Positions 49,253-58,193 of a DNA stretch of 64,000 nucleotides are shown one piece after another. Below the pieces are notes generated by a model that saw only the letters and a list, made by a program, of their open reading frames with translations, was not told where the DNA came from and ran no database searches. The position numbers were made by a program, and so were the translations under genes. The stretch lies in the NCBI RefSeq assembly GCF_001500125.1, contig NZ_LQIV01000045.1, positions 124,001 through 188,000 of the forward strand, in the 5' to 3' direction. Each line of letters opens with the position of its first letter. The first letter of the stretch is position 1. The DNA comes from Mycobacterium sp. IS-1742. Its GTDB lineage: Bacteria; Actinomycetota; Actinomycetes; Mycobacteriales; Mycobacteriaceae.

Positions 49253-52200
49253 CCGCGCGGTACAGTCCCGCCGACTTGGCCTCGGCGCTGGGGCTTTTCG
49301 CGCCCACCGACGAACAGGCCGCGGTGATCGCCGCACCGCCGGGCCCGGTCGTCGTGATCGCCGGGGCGGGTGCGGGCAAAACCGAGACGATGGCCGCCCG
49401 GGTGGTGTGGCTGGTCGCCAACGGCTACGCCACCCCGGGCCAGGTCCTCGGGCTGACCTTCACCCGTAAGGCGGCCGGTCAGTTGTTGCGCCGGGTGCGC
49501 ACCCGGCTGGCCCGGCTGTCCGGTGCCGGGCTGGTGCCCGGCGCCGGTTCGGGCATGGACACCGCCGACGACCCCCCGACCGTCAGCACCTACCACGCGT
49601 TCGCCGGCACCCTGCTGCGGGAGCACGGTCTGCTGCTGCCGATCGAGCCGGACACCCGGTTGGTCGGGGAGACCGAACTGTGGCAGCTCGCCCATCGCGT
49701 GGTGTGCGAGCATCCCGGCCCGCTCGACATCGACAAGACGCCGGCGGCCGTCACCGACATGGTGCTGCGCCTCGCCGGTCAGCTGGCCGAGCATCTGGTC
49801 GACACCGACGAACTGCGCGACACCCACGTCGAACTCGAGAGGCTGGTGCACACGCTGCCCGCCGGCCCGTATCAGCGCGACCGGGGACCCAGTCAGTGGC
49901 TGCTGCGGATGCTGGCGACGCAGACCGAGCGCACCGAGCTCATCCCGCTGATCGACGCCCTGCACCGACGGATGCAGTCGGAGAAGGTGATGGACTTCGG
50001 GATGCAGATGGCCGCCGCCGCCCGGTTGGCGGCCGCCTTCCCTCAGGTCGGCGCCGAGTTGCGGGCCCGCTACCGCGTGGTGCTGCTCGACGAATACCAG
50101 GACACCGGGCACGCGCAGCGGGTGGCGTTGTCGGCGTTGTTCGGTGGCGGGGTGGACGACGGCCTGGCGTTGACCGCGGTCGGTGACCCCATCCAGTCGA
50201 TCTACGGTTGGCGCGGCGCGTCGGCGACGAACCTGCCCCGTTTCGCCACCGACTTCCCGCTCTCCGACGGCAGTCCCGCCCGCGTCCTGGAGCTTCGCAC
50301 CAGCTGGCGCAATCCGCCGAGCACACTGCATCTGGCCAACGCGGTGTCCGCGGAGGCCCGGCATCGCTCCGTGGCGGTGCGGTCGCTGCGGCCACGGCCG
50401 GGCGCTGAGCCCGGGACCATACGGTTGGCGTTGCTCGACGACGTTGCCACGGAACGTGATTGGGTCGCCGACGAGGTGGCGCGGCGCTACCACGCCGGCC
50501 GCGCCGAAGGCGAGGCCCCGCCCACGGCGGCGGTGCTGCTGCGTCGCAACGCCGATGCGGCGCCGATGGCCGAAGCCCTCACGGCGCGGGGGGTGCCCGT
50601 GGAGGTGGTGGGGTTGGCGGGGCTGCTGGGCGTCGCCGAGGTCGCGGACGTGGTGGCGATGTTGCGTCTGGTGGCCGATCCCACCGCGGGTGCGGCGGCG
50701 ATGCGCACCGTGACCGGCCCGCGGTGGCGTCTCGGCGGGCGCGACATCGCAGCGCTGTGGCGGCGGGCCGTCGAGCTGGACGAGGGCGGCCCGGGTCCGG
50801 AGGCGTCGGCGGCCGGGATCGTCGCGCAGGCCGCGCCGGACGCCGACGCCGCCTGCCTGGCCGACGCGATCTGTGATCCCGGGGCCGCCGACCGGTACTC
50901 GACGGAGGGCTACCGCCGCATCGTGGCGCTGGGCCGCGAATTGACGTCGCTGCGTGGTCATCTCGGGATGGCGCTGCCCGACCTCGTCGCCGAGGTGCGC
51001 CGGGTGCTCGGTGTCGACGTCGAGGCCCGCGCCGGTATGCCGGTGCCGTCGGACTGGTCGGGAACCGAGCATCTCGACGCCTTCGTCGACGTCGTCGCCG
51101 ACTACGCGGGCCGCCCCGGCGCGACGGTCGGTGGGCTGCTGGCCTATCTCGATGCGGCGATGGAACGGGAGAACGGTCTGGCGCCCGCGGATTTCGCCGT
51201 TTCCAGTGATCGGGTGCAGATCCTCACGGTGCACGCGGCCAAGGGGCTGGAATGGCAGGTGGTGGCGGTGCCGCACCTGAGTGGGCGGATCTTCCCGTCG
51301 ACCGCGCAGGCCCGGACGTGGCTGACCGATCCGGCGGATCTGCCTCCGCTGCTCCGGGGTGACCGTGCCACCACCACCGACCATGGCGTGCCAGTACTCG
51401 ACACCTCGGACGTCAACGATCGAAAGATCCTGTCCGACAGGATCAACGACCACAAGCGCCGCCTCGAGCAGCGTCGCACCGACGAGGAGCGGCGACTGCT
51501 GTACGTCGCGCTCACCCGCGCCGAGGACACGCTGCTGCTCTCGGGGCACCACTGGGGTGCGACGGAGGGCAAGCCGCGGGGCCCGTCGGAGTTCCTCGAG
51601 GAGCTCAAGGACATCGTCGACCGCGCGGAGCAGGCCGGCCAACCGTGCGGCGTGGTCGACCAGTGGGCGCCGGCGCCCCCCGACGGGGAGAGGAACCCGT
51701 TACGCGACACCGTCAAAGAGGTGCTCTGGCCCGCCGACCCGGCCGGTGATCGGCGCGCCGCCCTCGACCGGGGCGCGGAACTGGTCACCAGGGCGATGGC
51801 GGGCGCGGCGGGACCGGCTCAGGATGTGGACGGCTGGACGGCCGACGTGGACGCGCTGCTCGCCGAACGGGAACGGGCGGCGCAGAAGCCACCGCCGGAG
51901 CTGCCCGCCGAGGTGTCGGTCAGCACGCTGGTCACCCTCAGCGACGACCCGGAGACGGCGCTGTCCCGGCTCAACCGGCGGCTGCCCGCCCGCCCGGACC
52001 CGCACGCATCGCTGGGCACGGCCTTCCACGACTGGGTGCAGCGCTACTTCGGCGCCGAGCGGTTGTTCGATCTCGACGATCTGCCCGGAGCCGTCGACAG
52101 CGACATCAGACGCACCGAGGCCGAACAGCTCGCCGAACTCCAGACCGCGTTCATGGTGTCGCCCTGGGCGGCCCGCACACCGATCGACGTCGAGGTGCCG

Positions 52201-52524
52201 TTCGACATGGTCATCGGCGAGACGATGGTGCGGGGGCGCATCGACGCGGTGTTCGCCGACGACGACGGCGGCGCGACCGTCGTCGACTGGAAGACCGGAG
52301 CGCCGCCGGACACCCCCGCAGCCGCGCAGCACGCCGCGATCCAGCTCGCCGTCTACCGGCTGGCGTGGGCACAGCTCAGCGGGTGCCCGGTGGAGCGGGT
52401 GCGTGCGGCGTTCCACTACGTCCGCCCCAACCAGACGGTGCGCCCGCCGGGGCTACCGGACGTCGAGGATCTCGTGGCGTTGCTGGAGGCGGCGCGGGAA
52501 CCGGCGCGTCAGGAGGTGCGGTAG
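49249..52524 (+). CDS. adnB: ATP-dependent helicase-nuclease subunit AdnB
   Basis: A 1091-residue partner of AdnA. The superfamily 1 motor is complete: Walker A AGAGAGKTET (near 39-48), motif Ia TFTRKAA, II LLDEYQD, III GDPIQSIYGWRG, V/VI TVHAAKGLEW and ALTRAEDTLL. The C-terminal RecB nuclease has VVDWKTG. The cysteine pattern of AdnA is missing here (LSDDPETAL stands where AdnA has LTDCPLRWL). ATG 49249 is set by overlap with adnA; an upstream reading through adnA is a shadow. Its last 16 bp overlap a convergent DoxX gene. It equals Rv3201c. Confidence 0.94.
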   Translation: MTARYSPADLASALGLFAPTDEQAAVIAAPPGPVVVIAGAGAGKTETMAARVVWLVANGYATPGQVLGLTFTRKAAGQLLRRVRTRLARLSGAGLVPGAGSGMDTADDPPTVSTYHAFAGTLLREHGLLLPIEPDTRLVGETELWQLAHRVVCEHPGPLDIDKTPAAVTDMVLRLAGQLAEHLVDTDELRDTHVELERLVHTLPAGPYQRDRGPSQWLLRMLATQTERTELIPLIDALHRRMQSEKVMDFGMQMAAAARLAAAFPQVGAELRARYRVVLLDEYQDTGHAQRVALSALFGGGVDDGLALTAVGDPIQSIYGWRGASATNLPRFATDFPLSDGSPARVLELRTSWRNPPSTLHLANAVSAEARHRSVAVRSLRPRPGAEPGTIRLALLDDVATERDWVADEVARRYHAGRAEGEAPPTAAVLLRRNADAAPMAEALTARGVPVEVVGLAGLLGVAEVADVVAMLRLVADPTAGAAAMRTVTGPRWRLGGRDIAALWRRAVELDEGGPGPEASAAGIVAQAAPDADAACLADAICDPGAADRYSTEGYRRIVALGRELTSLRGHLGMALPDLVAEVRRVLGVDVEARAGMPVPSDWSGTEHLDAFVDVVADYAGRPGATVGGLLAYLDAAMERENGLAPADFAVSSDRVQILTVHAAKGLEWQVVAVPHLSGRIFPSTAQARTWLTDPADLPPLLRGDRATTTDHGVPVLDTSDVNDRKILSDRINDHKRRLEQRRTDEERRLLYVALTRAEDTLLLSGHHWGATEGKPRGPSEFLEELKDIVDRAEQAGQPCGVVDQWAPAPPDGERNPLRDTVKEVLWPADPAGDRRAALDRGAELVTRAMAGAAGPAQDVDGWTADVDALLAERERAAQKPPPELPAEVSVSTLVTLSDDPETALSRLNRRLPARPDPHASLGTAFHDWVQRYFGAERLFDLDDLPGAVDSDIRRTEAEQLAELQTAFMVSPWAARTPIDVEVPFDMVIGETMVRGRIDAVFADDDGGATVVDWKTGAPPDTPAAAQHAAIQLAVYRLAWAQLSGCPVERVRAAFHYVRPNQTVRPPGLPDVEDLVALLEAAREPARQEVR

Positions 52525-52904
52525 ATCTTGAGCGCCTGAGTGATCATCGGGACCTGCAGCGGCAGGCGGGCCAGGGCGACGATGCGCATCGGCCACGGCT
52601 TGTCCCACCACAGCCGCACCATGTTGACGTTGCCGGGGAAAACTGCGACGTACAGCGCGACGGCGGCCAGCGCTCCGGCCTTGCGGGTCTGCGGCGCCGC
52701 GAGCGCGGCGGCGACACCGAGTTCGGCCACCCCCGAGGCGTAGGTGTAAAACCGCGGGCTGCCGGGCAATTCCGCCGGGATGATCCCGTCGAACGGCTTC
52801 GGCGCCACGAAGTGCAGGAGGCCGATACCGGCCAGCATGGCCGCCATCCGATTGGCCAGCGTGGACCCGGCGTTGCGCTGCAGTGCGGCTGAGGGAGAGG
52901 TCAT
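52509..52904 (-). CDS. DoxX-family membrane protein
   Basis: A 131-residue protein with about four hydrophobic segments (near 18-36, 52-70, 76-95, 108-125), typical of DoxX/DoxD-like quinol or redox membrane proteins. GIGLLHFVAPKPFDGIIPAELPG near the N-terminus is characteristic of the actinobacterial DoxX-like branch. Start is the ATG at 52904, 46 bp before the divergent K+ channel. Its function is unknown. It lies between adnB and the channel gene, adjacent in M. tuberculosis, so it may be extra here. Confidence 0.72.
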   Translation of the reverse strand: MTSPSAALQRNAGSTLANRMAAMLAGIGLLHFVAPKPFDGIIPAELPGSPRFYTYASGVAELGVAAALAAPQTRKAGALAAVALYVAVFPGNVNMVRLWWDKPWPMRIVALARLPLQVPMITQALKIYRTS

Positions 52905-52950
52905 GATTACATTGTGCTGGTGCGGCAGTCCCACCCGATGACGGACCCTC

Positions 52951-54030
52951 GTGGCTAAAGGACGTCTCCGGCGCCGGCTCGGAAGAATCAACCAGTCGCT
53001 CGCCGATCAACCCGTCCACTCGCTCGTCGACCGGGTCACGATCCCGCGAGACGTGCCCAGCCCGTGGGTGCGGATCACCAAGCGGATCGTCATCGCCTTC
53101 GGGGTGCTGTGCGCGGTGGTGCTCATCGTCTACATCGACCGTGACGGCTACCGCGATACGCAGACCGACGGTTTGTCCCTACTCGACTGCTTCTATTACG
53201 CGACGGTGTCGCTGTCCACGACTGGTTACGGCGACATCACCCCGGTCACCGAGGGCGCGCGGCTGGTCAACGTCCTGGTGATCACACCGTTGCGGGTGGC
53301 CTTCCTGATCGTGCTGATCGGTACCACGGTCGAGACGTTGACGACCGAGTCCCGCCAGGCGTTCAAAATCCAGCAGTGGAGGAACAGAGTGCGTAACCAC
53401 ACCGTGGTCATCGGGTACGGCACCAAAGGCCGGACCGCGGTGGCCGCCATGGTCGGTGACGAGGTCGCACCGGCCGACATCGTCGTCGTCGACGAAAATC
53501 CGGCCGCGCTGGAGCGGGCGAAGAACGCCGGGTTGGTCACGGTCCGGGGGAGTGCCACGGATTCGGAGGTCCTTCGGCTCGCGAGCGCCCAGCACGCCAA
53601 GGCGATCATCGTCGCGACCAACCGGGACGACACCGCGGTGCTGGTCACCCTAACCGCCCGCGAGTTGGCGCCCAAGGCGAAAATCATCGCCGCGGTCCGC
53701 GAAGCCGAGAACCAGCACCTGCTCGAACAATCCGGCGCGGATTCGACGGTGGTCACCTCCGAGACGGCCGGCCGCCTGCTGGGAATCGCCACGCAGACCC
53801 CGAGCGTGGTGGAGATGATGGAGGACCTGCTCACCCCCGACGCCGGCTTCGCCATCGCCGAGCGCGAGGTCAGCCCGAAGGAGGTGGGCGGTTCGCCGCG
53901 GCATCTGCACGACATCGTGCTCGGCGTGGTACGCGACGGGGGACTGGTGCGCGTCGACGCCCCCGAGGTCGACGCGCTGGAAACGGGCGACCGGCTGCTC
54001 TACATCCGCAGCGCGGACGCCGAGCGATGA
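52951..54030 (+). CDS. Potassium channel family protein with RCK domain (Rv3200c-like)
   Basis: A 359-residue ion channel subunit. The two transmembrane helices (about 43-61 and 106-127) flank the pore loop with K+ selectivity filter TTGYGD (90-95). The cytoplasmic RCK/TrkA-N domain begins VVIGYGTKG near 151-159 and continues to a TrkA-C-like end. It probably gates K+ flux in response to nucleotide or ion binding. A GTG start follows a GACCCTCGTGG context without a clear ribosome site. It overlaps nudC by ATGA. Confidence 0.92.
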   Translation: MAKGRLRRRLGRINQSLADQPVHSLVDRVTIPRDVPSPWVRITKRIVIAFGVLCAVVLIVYIDRDGYRDTQTDGLSLLDCFYYATVSLSTTGYGDITPVTEGARLVNVLVITPLRVAFLIVLIGTTVETLTTESRQAFKIQQWRNRVRNHTVVIGYGTKGRTAVAAMVGDEVAPADIVVVDENPAALERAKNAGLVTVRGSATDSEVLRLASAQHAKAIIVATNRDDTAVLVTLTARELAPKAKIIAAVREAENQHLLEQSGADSTVVTSETAGRLLGIATQTPSVVEMMEDLLTPDAGFAIAEREVSPKEVGGSPRHLHDIVLGVVRDGGLVRVDAPEVDALETGDRLLYIRSADAER

Positions 54031-54974
54031 CCGGTTTCCAATCGCTGCGCAATACCCCGCTGCTGTCACGGGTCGGCGCCGACCGTGCCGACACGCTGCG
54101 GACCGACATCGACGCGGCCACCGCGGGCTGGCCCGATGCGCTGCTGCTGCGGGTGGATCGGCGCAATCAGGTCCTGATCGCCGGGACACAGGCGGTGCTG
54201 GGGCGGGCGAGTGCGCTGGGCGACGCCCCGCCGGAGCACGCGGTCTTCCTCGGACGGCTGCGCGACGGCAGGCACGTATGGGGCGTCAGGGCCGCACTGG
54301 AGGCGCCCGAGGACGGGGCTCCGGCCGGCGAACAGGTGGAGGTGCTCGACCTGCGCCGGGCCGGCCAGATCTTCGACGACACCAGCGCACAGCTCGTGGC
54401 CACCGCCACCGCGCTGCTCAACTGGCACGACCACGCCCGGTTCAGCCCGGTCGACGGCGCCCCCACCAAGCCGGTCAAGGCCGGATGGTCGCGGGTCGAC
54501 CCGGTGACCGGGCACGAGGAGTTCCCGCGCATCGACCCCGCGGTGATCTGCCTGGTGCACGACGGGCACGACCGTGCGGTGCTCGCCCGCCAGACCGTGT
54601 GGCCGGAGCGGTTGTTCTCGATCCTCGCCGGGTTCGTCGAGGCCGGCGAATCGTTCGAGTCGTGCGTGGTGCGCGAGATCGCCGAAGAGGTCGGGCTGAC
54701 GGTCACCGACGTGCGCTACCTGGGCAGCCAGCCGTGGCCGTTCCCGCGCTCGCTGATGGTGGGATTCCACGCCGTCGGCGATCCGGAGCAGCCGTTCGCG
54801 TTCAACGACGGGGAGATCGCCGAGGCCGGGTGGTTCACCCGCGACGAGGTGCGCGCCGCACTCGCCGAGGGTGACTGGAACGCCGCCGCAGGCGCATCGG
54901 CGTCGCGCCTGCTGCTGCCCGGGTCGATCTCGATCGCCCGGGAGATCATCGAGTCCTGGGCGTTCGCCACCTAG
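54027..54974 (+). CDS. nudC: NAD+ diphosphatase NudC
   Basis: A 315-residue Nudix hydrolase. The Nudix box is GFVEAGESFESCVVREIAEE followed by VGL, and the SQPWPFPRS motif just after is the signature for NADH specificity. It cleaves NAD(H) to NMN and AMP and can remove the NAD cap from RNA; in mycobacteria it also hydrolyses isoniazid- and ethionamide-NAD adducts. It overlaps the channel gene upstream, and its TAG overlaps the stop of convergent mrx1. Confidence 0.93.
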   Translation: MTGFQSLRNTPLLSRVGADRADTLRTDIDAATAGWPDALLLRVDRRNQVLIAGTQAVLGRASALGDAPPEHAVFLGRLRDGRHVWGVRAALEAPEDGAPAGEQVEVLDLRRAGQIFDDTSAQLVATATALLNWHDHARFSPVDGAPTKPVKAGWSRVDPVTGHEEFPRIDPAVICLVHDGHDRAVLARQTVWPERLFSILAGFVEAGESFESCVVREIAEEVGLTVTDVRYLGSQPWPFPRSLMVGFHAVGDPEQPFAFNDGEIAEAGWFTRDEVRAALAEGDWNAAAGASASRLLLPGSISIAREIIESWAFAT

Positions 54975-55219
54975 CGGCCGAGTTTGGCCTTGACGTCCTT
55001 GATGCTCGGATTGGTCAACGCCGAACCGTCGGGGAACTTCACCGTCGGCACGGTCTGATTGCCGCCGTTGACCGACATCACGAACTCCGCCGCGGCGGGA
55101 TCGCGCTCGATGTCGACCTCGGTCCACGGGATGCCCTCGACCTGCAACGCCTTCTTCAGGCGGACGCAGTAGCCGCACCACGTGGTCGTGTACATGGTCA
55201 GGGTGTCTGCAGCGCTCAT
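54971..55219 (-). CDS. mrx1: Mycoredoxin Mrx1
   Basis: An 82-residue glutaredoxin-fold protein with the redox motif WCGYC near residues 14-18 and the cis-proline in QTVPTV. Mycoredoxin-1 reduces mixed disulfides with mycothiol, the actinobacterial substitute for glutathione. Start at the ATG of 55219 gives MSAADTLTMYTT; the frame is open a long way upstream but only as a shadow of uvrD2. It equals Rv3198A, and is divergent from uvrD2 across 82 bp. Confidence 0.94.
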   Translation of the reverse strand: MSAADTLTMYTTTWCGYCVRLKKALQVEGIPWTEVDIERDPAAAEFVMSVNGGNQTVPTVKFPDGSALTNPSIKDVKAKLGR

Positions 55220-55301
55220 AAGGCCTGCAACGTTACCGACCCGCCCGACATGCCCGACACGGACCGGGCGGTTGTCGGTGCGCCCTGTCAAGATGGGGCG
55301 C

Positions 55302-57416
55302 ATGCCAGTCGAGGTCCCCACCTCGTCGCGGGAGCGGCTGCTTGCCGATCTGGACGAGGAACAGCGCGAGGCCGTCCTGGCGCCTCGGGGGCCGGTCTGC
55401 GTGCTCGCCGGCGCTGGCACCGGCAAGACCCGCACCATCACCCGCCGGATCGCCCACCTTGTCGCCGCGGGCCACGTCGCGCCCGGGCAGGTGCTGGCCG
55501 TGACCTTCACCTCCCGCGCCGCGGGCGAGATGCGCGCCCGGCTGCGGGCGCTCGACCAGGAGGCCGGCGGCGTCGGCACCGGATCGGTCCAGGCGATGAC
55601 ATTCCACGCCGCCGCACGCCGCCAACTGCGATACTTCTGGCCCCGCGTCGTCGGCGACACCTCATGGCAGCTGCTCGACAGCAAGTTCTCCGTGGTCGCG
55701 CAGGCCGCCAACCGGGCCCGCGTCCAGGCGGGCACCGACGACGTCCGCGACCTCGCCGGCGAGATCGAATGGGCGAAGGCGTCACTGATCAGCCCGGAGG
55801 CCTATCCGGGCGCCGTCGCCCAGGCCGGGCGTGACATCCCGATGGACGCGGCGAAGGTGGCCGCCGTCTACGCCGGCTACGAGGCGCTCAAGGCCCGCCA
55901 CGACGGCACCGCGCTGCTCGACTTCGACGACCTGTTGCTGCACACCGCCGCCGCGATCGAGAACGACGCCGCGGTGGCCACCGAGTTCCGCGACCGCTAT
56001 CGCTGTTTCGTCGTCGACGAATACCAGGACGTGACCCCGCTGCAGCAGCGGGTGCTCGACGCGTGGCTCGGTCCCCGCGACGACGTGACCGTGGTCGGCG
56101 ACGCCAACCAGACCATCTACTCGTTCACCGGGGCCACGCCGCGCTATCTGCTGGACTTCTCGCGCCGGTTCCCCGACGCCGCGGTGATCCGGCTCGAACG
56201 CGACTACCGCTCCACCCCGCAGGTGGTGTCGCTGGCCAACCGGGTGATCGCCGCCGCGCGCGGCCGCATGGCGGGCAGCAAGCTGCACCTGGTGGGCCAG
56301 CGCCCGCCGGGGCCCACGCCGTCCTTCGCCGAGCACACCGACGAGGTGGCCGAGGCCGCCGCCGTCGCCAAGGACATCCGCAGGCTGCTCGACGCGGGCA
56401 CCCCCGCCGCGGAGATCGCGGTGCTGTACCGGATCAATGCGCAGTCGGAGGTGTACGAGGAGGCGCTCACCGAGGCCGGCATCGCGTTCCAGGTGCGCGG
56501 CGGCGAGGGCTTCTTCAGCCGCCAGGAGATCCGCCAGGCGCTCGTGGCGCTGCAGCGCGCCGCCGAACGCGACGTCGAGGGCGAGGTCGCCGACGTCGTC
56601 CGGGCCGTGCTCGAACCGCTCGGGCTCACCGACGAGCCGCCTGCGGGCACCCGGGCGCGGGAACGCTGGGAGGCGCTGCGCGCACTGGCCGAACTCGTCG
56701 ACGAAGAGGTCGCCCTGCGACCGGGTCTGGATCTCCGCGGTCTGGTCACCGAGCTGCGCCAGCGTGCTGACTCCCGGCACCCTCCCGTCGTGCAGGGCGT
56801 CACGCTCGCGTCGCTGCACGCGGCCAAGGGGCTGGAGTGGGATGCGGTCTTCCTCGTCGGTCTGGCCGACGGCACCCTGCCGATCTCGCACGCGCTGACC
56901 CACGGTCCCGACAGTGAGCCGGTGGAGGAGGAACGCCGGTTGCTCTACGTCGGGATCACCCGGGCGCGCGTCCATCTCACGTTGAGCTGGGCGCTGGCGC
57001 GGGCACCGGGCGGGCGGCAGGGCCGTCGGCCGTCGCGGTTCCTCAACGGGGTGGCCCCGAACGCCGCGCCCGAGCCGTCGGCGAACCGGCCGCGCCGCGC
57101 CAAAGGGGCGACTCCGCGGTGCCGGGTGTGCAACAACACGCTGACGACCCCTGCGGCGATCATGTTGCGCCGCTGCGAGACTTGCTCGTCGGACATCGAC
57201 GAACAGCTGCTCGCCGCGCTCAAGGACTGGCGCCTGAAGGTGTCGAAGGAACTGAAGGTTCCGGCCTTCGTGGTGTTCACCGACAACACGCTCATCGCGA
57301 TCGCCGAGTCGCTGCCCACCGACGAGGCGGCGCTCGTCGCCATCCCCGGGATCGGGGCTCGCAAGCTAGAGCAGTACGGCGCCGACGTTCTGTCGTTGGT
57401 CAATGCGCGCGGCTGA
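55302..57416 (+). CDS. uvrD2: ATP-dependent DNA helicase UvrD2
   Basis: A 704-residue SF1 helicase with zinc and HRDC domains. Walker A is AGAGTGKTRT (near 36-45), motif II VVDEYQD, III GDANQTIYSFTG and V SLHAAKGLEW. A tetracysteine unit (CRVC and CETC) links to the C-terminal HRDC domain, as in M. tuberculosis UvrD2 (Rv3198c), where the Cys4 element is needed for helicase but not ATPase action. ATG 55302 is used; an ATG three codons earlier is equally possible. It is upstream of, but separate from, whiB7. Confidence 0.94.
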   Translation: MPVEVPTSSRERLLADLDEEQREAVLAPRGPVCVLAGAGTGKTRTITRRIAHLVAAGHVAPGQVLAVTFTSRAAGEMRARLRALDQEAGGVGTGSVQAMTFHAAARRQLRYFWPRVVGDTSWQLLDSKFSVVAQAANRARVQAGTDDVRDLAGEIEWAKASLISPEAYPGAVAQAGRDIPMDAAKVAAVYAGYEALKARHDGTALLDFDDLLLHTAAAIENDAAVATEFRDRYRCFVVDEYQDVTPLQQRVLDAWLGPRDDVTVVGDANQTIYSFTGATPRYLLDFSRRFPDAAVIRLERDYRSTPQVVSLANRVIAAARGRMAGSKLHLVGQRPPGPTPSFAEHTDEVAEAAAVAKDIRRLLDAGTPAAEIAVLYRINAQSEVYEEALTEAGIAFQVRGGEGFFSRQEIRQALVALQRAAERDVEGEVADVVRAVLEPLGLTDEPPAGTRARERWEALRALAELVDEEVALRPGLDLRGLVTELRQRADSRHPPVVQGVTLASLHAAKGLEWDAVFLVGLADGTLPISHALTHGPDSEPVEEERRLLYVGITRARVHLTLSWALARAPGGRQGRRPSRFLNGVAPNAAPEPSANRPRRAKGATPRCRVCNNTLTTPAAIMLRRCETCSSDIDEQLLAALKDWRLKVSKELKVPAFVVFTDNTLIAIAESLPTDEAALVAIPGIGARKLEQYGADVLSLVNARG

Positions 57417-57460
57417 GACTGCCACCGACCGCAAAGATCGCGCCAAAACCGCTGGTAGAA

Positions 57461-57489
57461 AATGAGTTGTGCGATTTCGCTGCTAGGCT
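57461..57489 (+). promoter_or_regulatory. whiB7: whiB7 promoter
   Basis: A TAGGCT -10 at 57484-57489 with an AT-rich tract (TAGAAAATGAG, about 57456-57466) at and just above the -35 position. This arrangement matches WhiB7-dependent SigA promoters, in which the WhiB7 AT-hook binds the AT-rich element. Autoregulation is therefore expected. The promoter lies 45 bp after uvrD2. Confidence 0.7.
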
Positions 57490-57542
57490 CTAGCCTCAAG
57501 ATCACACGTTGGGCGGAGAGAAGAAAGGAGGGTGCCCGGATC

Positions 57543-57746
57543 ATGGACAGCAATTTCGTGTTCACCGGCGTAGCCGTTGCCGGCATCGCGCGCACCCTTC
57601 GGACAGTCGCTCCGATCCCCGTCGCAGCACCGGCCGGCATCCCGGCTCATGCCGCGGCCATGCGTGCTGCCATTCCCGCGCAGCGCAAGCGCCGCGCCGC
57701 CACCGCCGCGACCCGCAGTCCGTGGAACGGGGTTCCACCCAGGTAG
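57543..57746 (+). CDS. whiB7 leader uORF (67 residues)
   Basis: An ATG with a strong AGAAAGGAGGG site 8 nt upstream opens a 67-codon frame, beginning MDSNFVFTGVAVAG and ending in VPPR. It is Ala/Pro/Arg-rich with no known domain. Mycobacterial whiB7 mRNAs are known to carry a translated upstream ORF whose stalled translation by ribosome-targeting drugs relieves attenuation. The peptide is probably not functional itself. A small hairpin GTGGAAC-GGG-GTTCCAC (57722-57738) overlaps its 3' end and may be an alternative structure competing with the attenuator. Confidence 0.75.
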   Translation: MDSNFVFTGVAVAGIARTLRTVAPIPVAAPAGIPAHAAAMRAAIPAQRKRRAATAATRSPWNGVPPR

Positions 57747-57764
57747 AGCCCCCACCCAAGCCGA

Positions 57765-57810
57765 ATGGCCACGGACCCGCAGTCGCCGGATCCGTGGCCA
57801 TGGTCTTTTC
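57765..57810 (+). terminator. whiB7: Attenuator in the whiB7 leader
   Basis: ATGGCCACGGA (57765-57775) pairs perfectly with TCCGTGGCCAT (57791-57801) and is followed by GGTCTTTTC, a rare clear T-run in this genome. It sits between the uORF stop and whiB7, 86 nt before the ATG. This agrees with known attenuation control of whiB7, where drug-stalled translation of the uORF permits read-through. Confidence 0.82.
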
Positions 57811-57895
57811 CAGGGGAACTCCCTCCGAAGACCTGGTCCCGGATCCAGCCAAAGACAGATGGCCGAGGAAACACCGACCAGGAAGCAGGAAGTTC

Positions 57896-58174
57896 ATGTC
57901 CGTGGAGACATGCCTCGACAGGGTGCTACCCGAATTGCCGTGTCATGTGGGCGATCCCGACCTGTGGTTCGCCGAAAGCCCCGTCGACCTCGAGCGCGCC
58001 AAGACGCTGTGTGCGGCGTGCCCGATCCGCCGCGAGTGCCTGACGGCGGCGTTGGAGCGTCAGGAGCCGTGGGGTGTGTGGGGCGGCGAGATCTTCGAAC
58101 GAGGCACCGTCGTCGCGCGTAAGCGTCCGCGGGGACGGCCGCGCAAGAACACGAAAGGTTCTGTCGCAGCGTGA
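57896..58174 (+). CDS. whiB7: Transcriptional regulator WhiB7
   Basis: A 92-residue WhiB-family iron-sulfur regulator that induces intrinsic antibiotic resistance genes. Cluster ligands are Cys16, Cys39, Cys42 and Cys48; the turn EPWGVWGGE follows, and the C-terminal AT-hook RGRPRK identifies WhiB7 rather than other WhiB types. ATG 57896 follows AGGAAG. It equals Rv3197A. A 350-nt leader with uORF and attenuator precedes it. The gene ends 20 bp before the convergent ABC1 kinase gene. Confidence 0.96.
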   Translation: MSVETCLDRVLPELPCHVGDPDLWFAESPVDLERAKTLCAACPIRRECLTAALERQEPWGVWGGEIFERGTVVARKRPRGRPRKNTKGSVAA

Positions 58175-58193
58175 TTCTCGCTCGACCCCGGCG

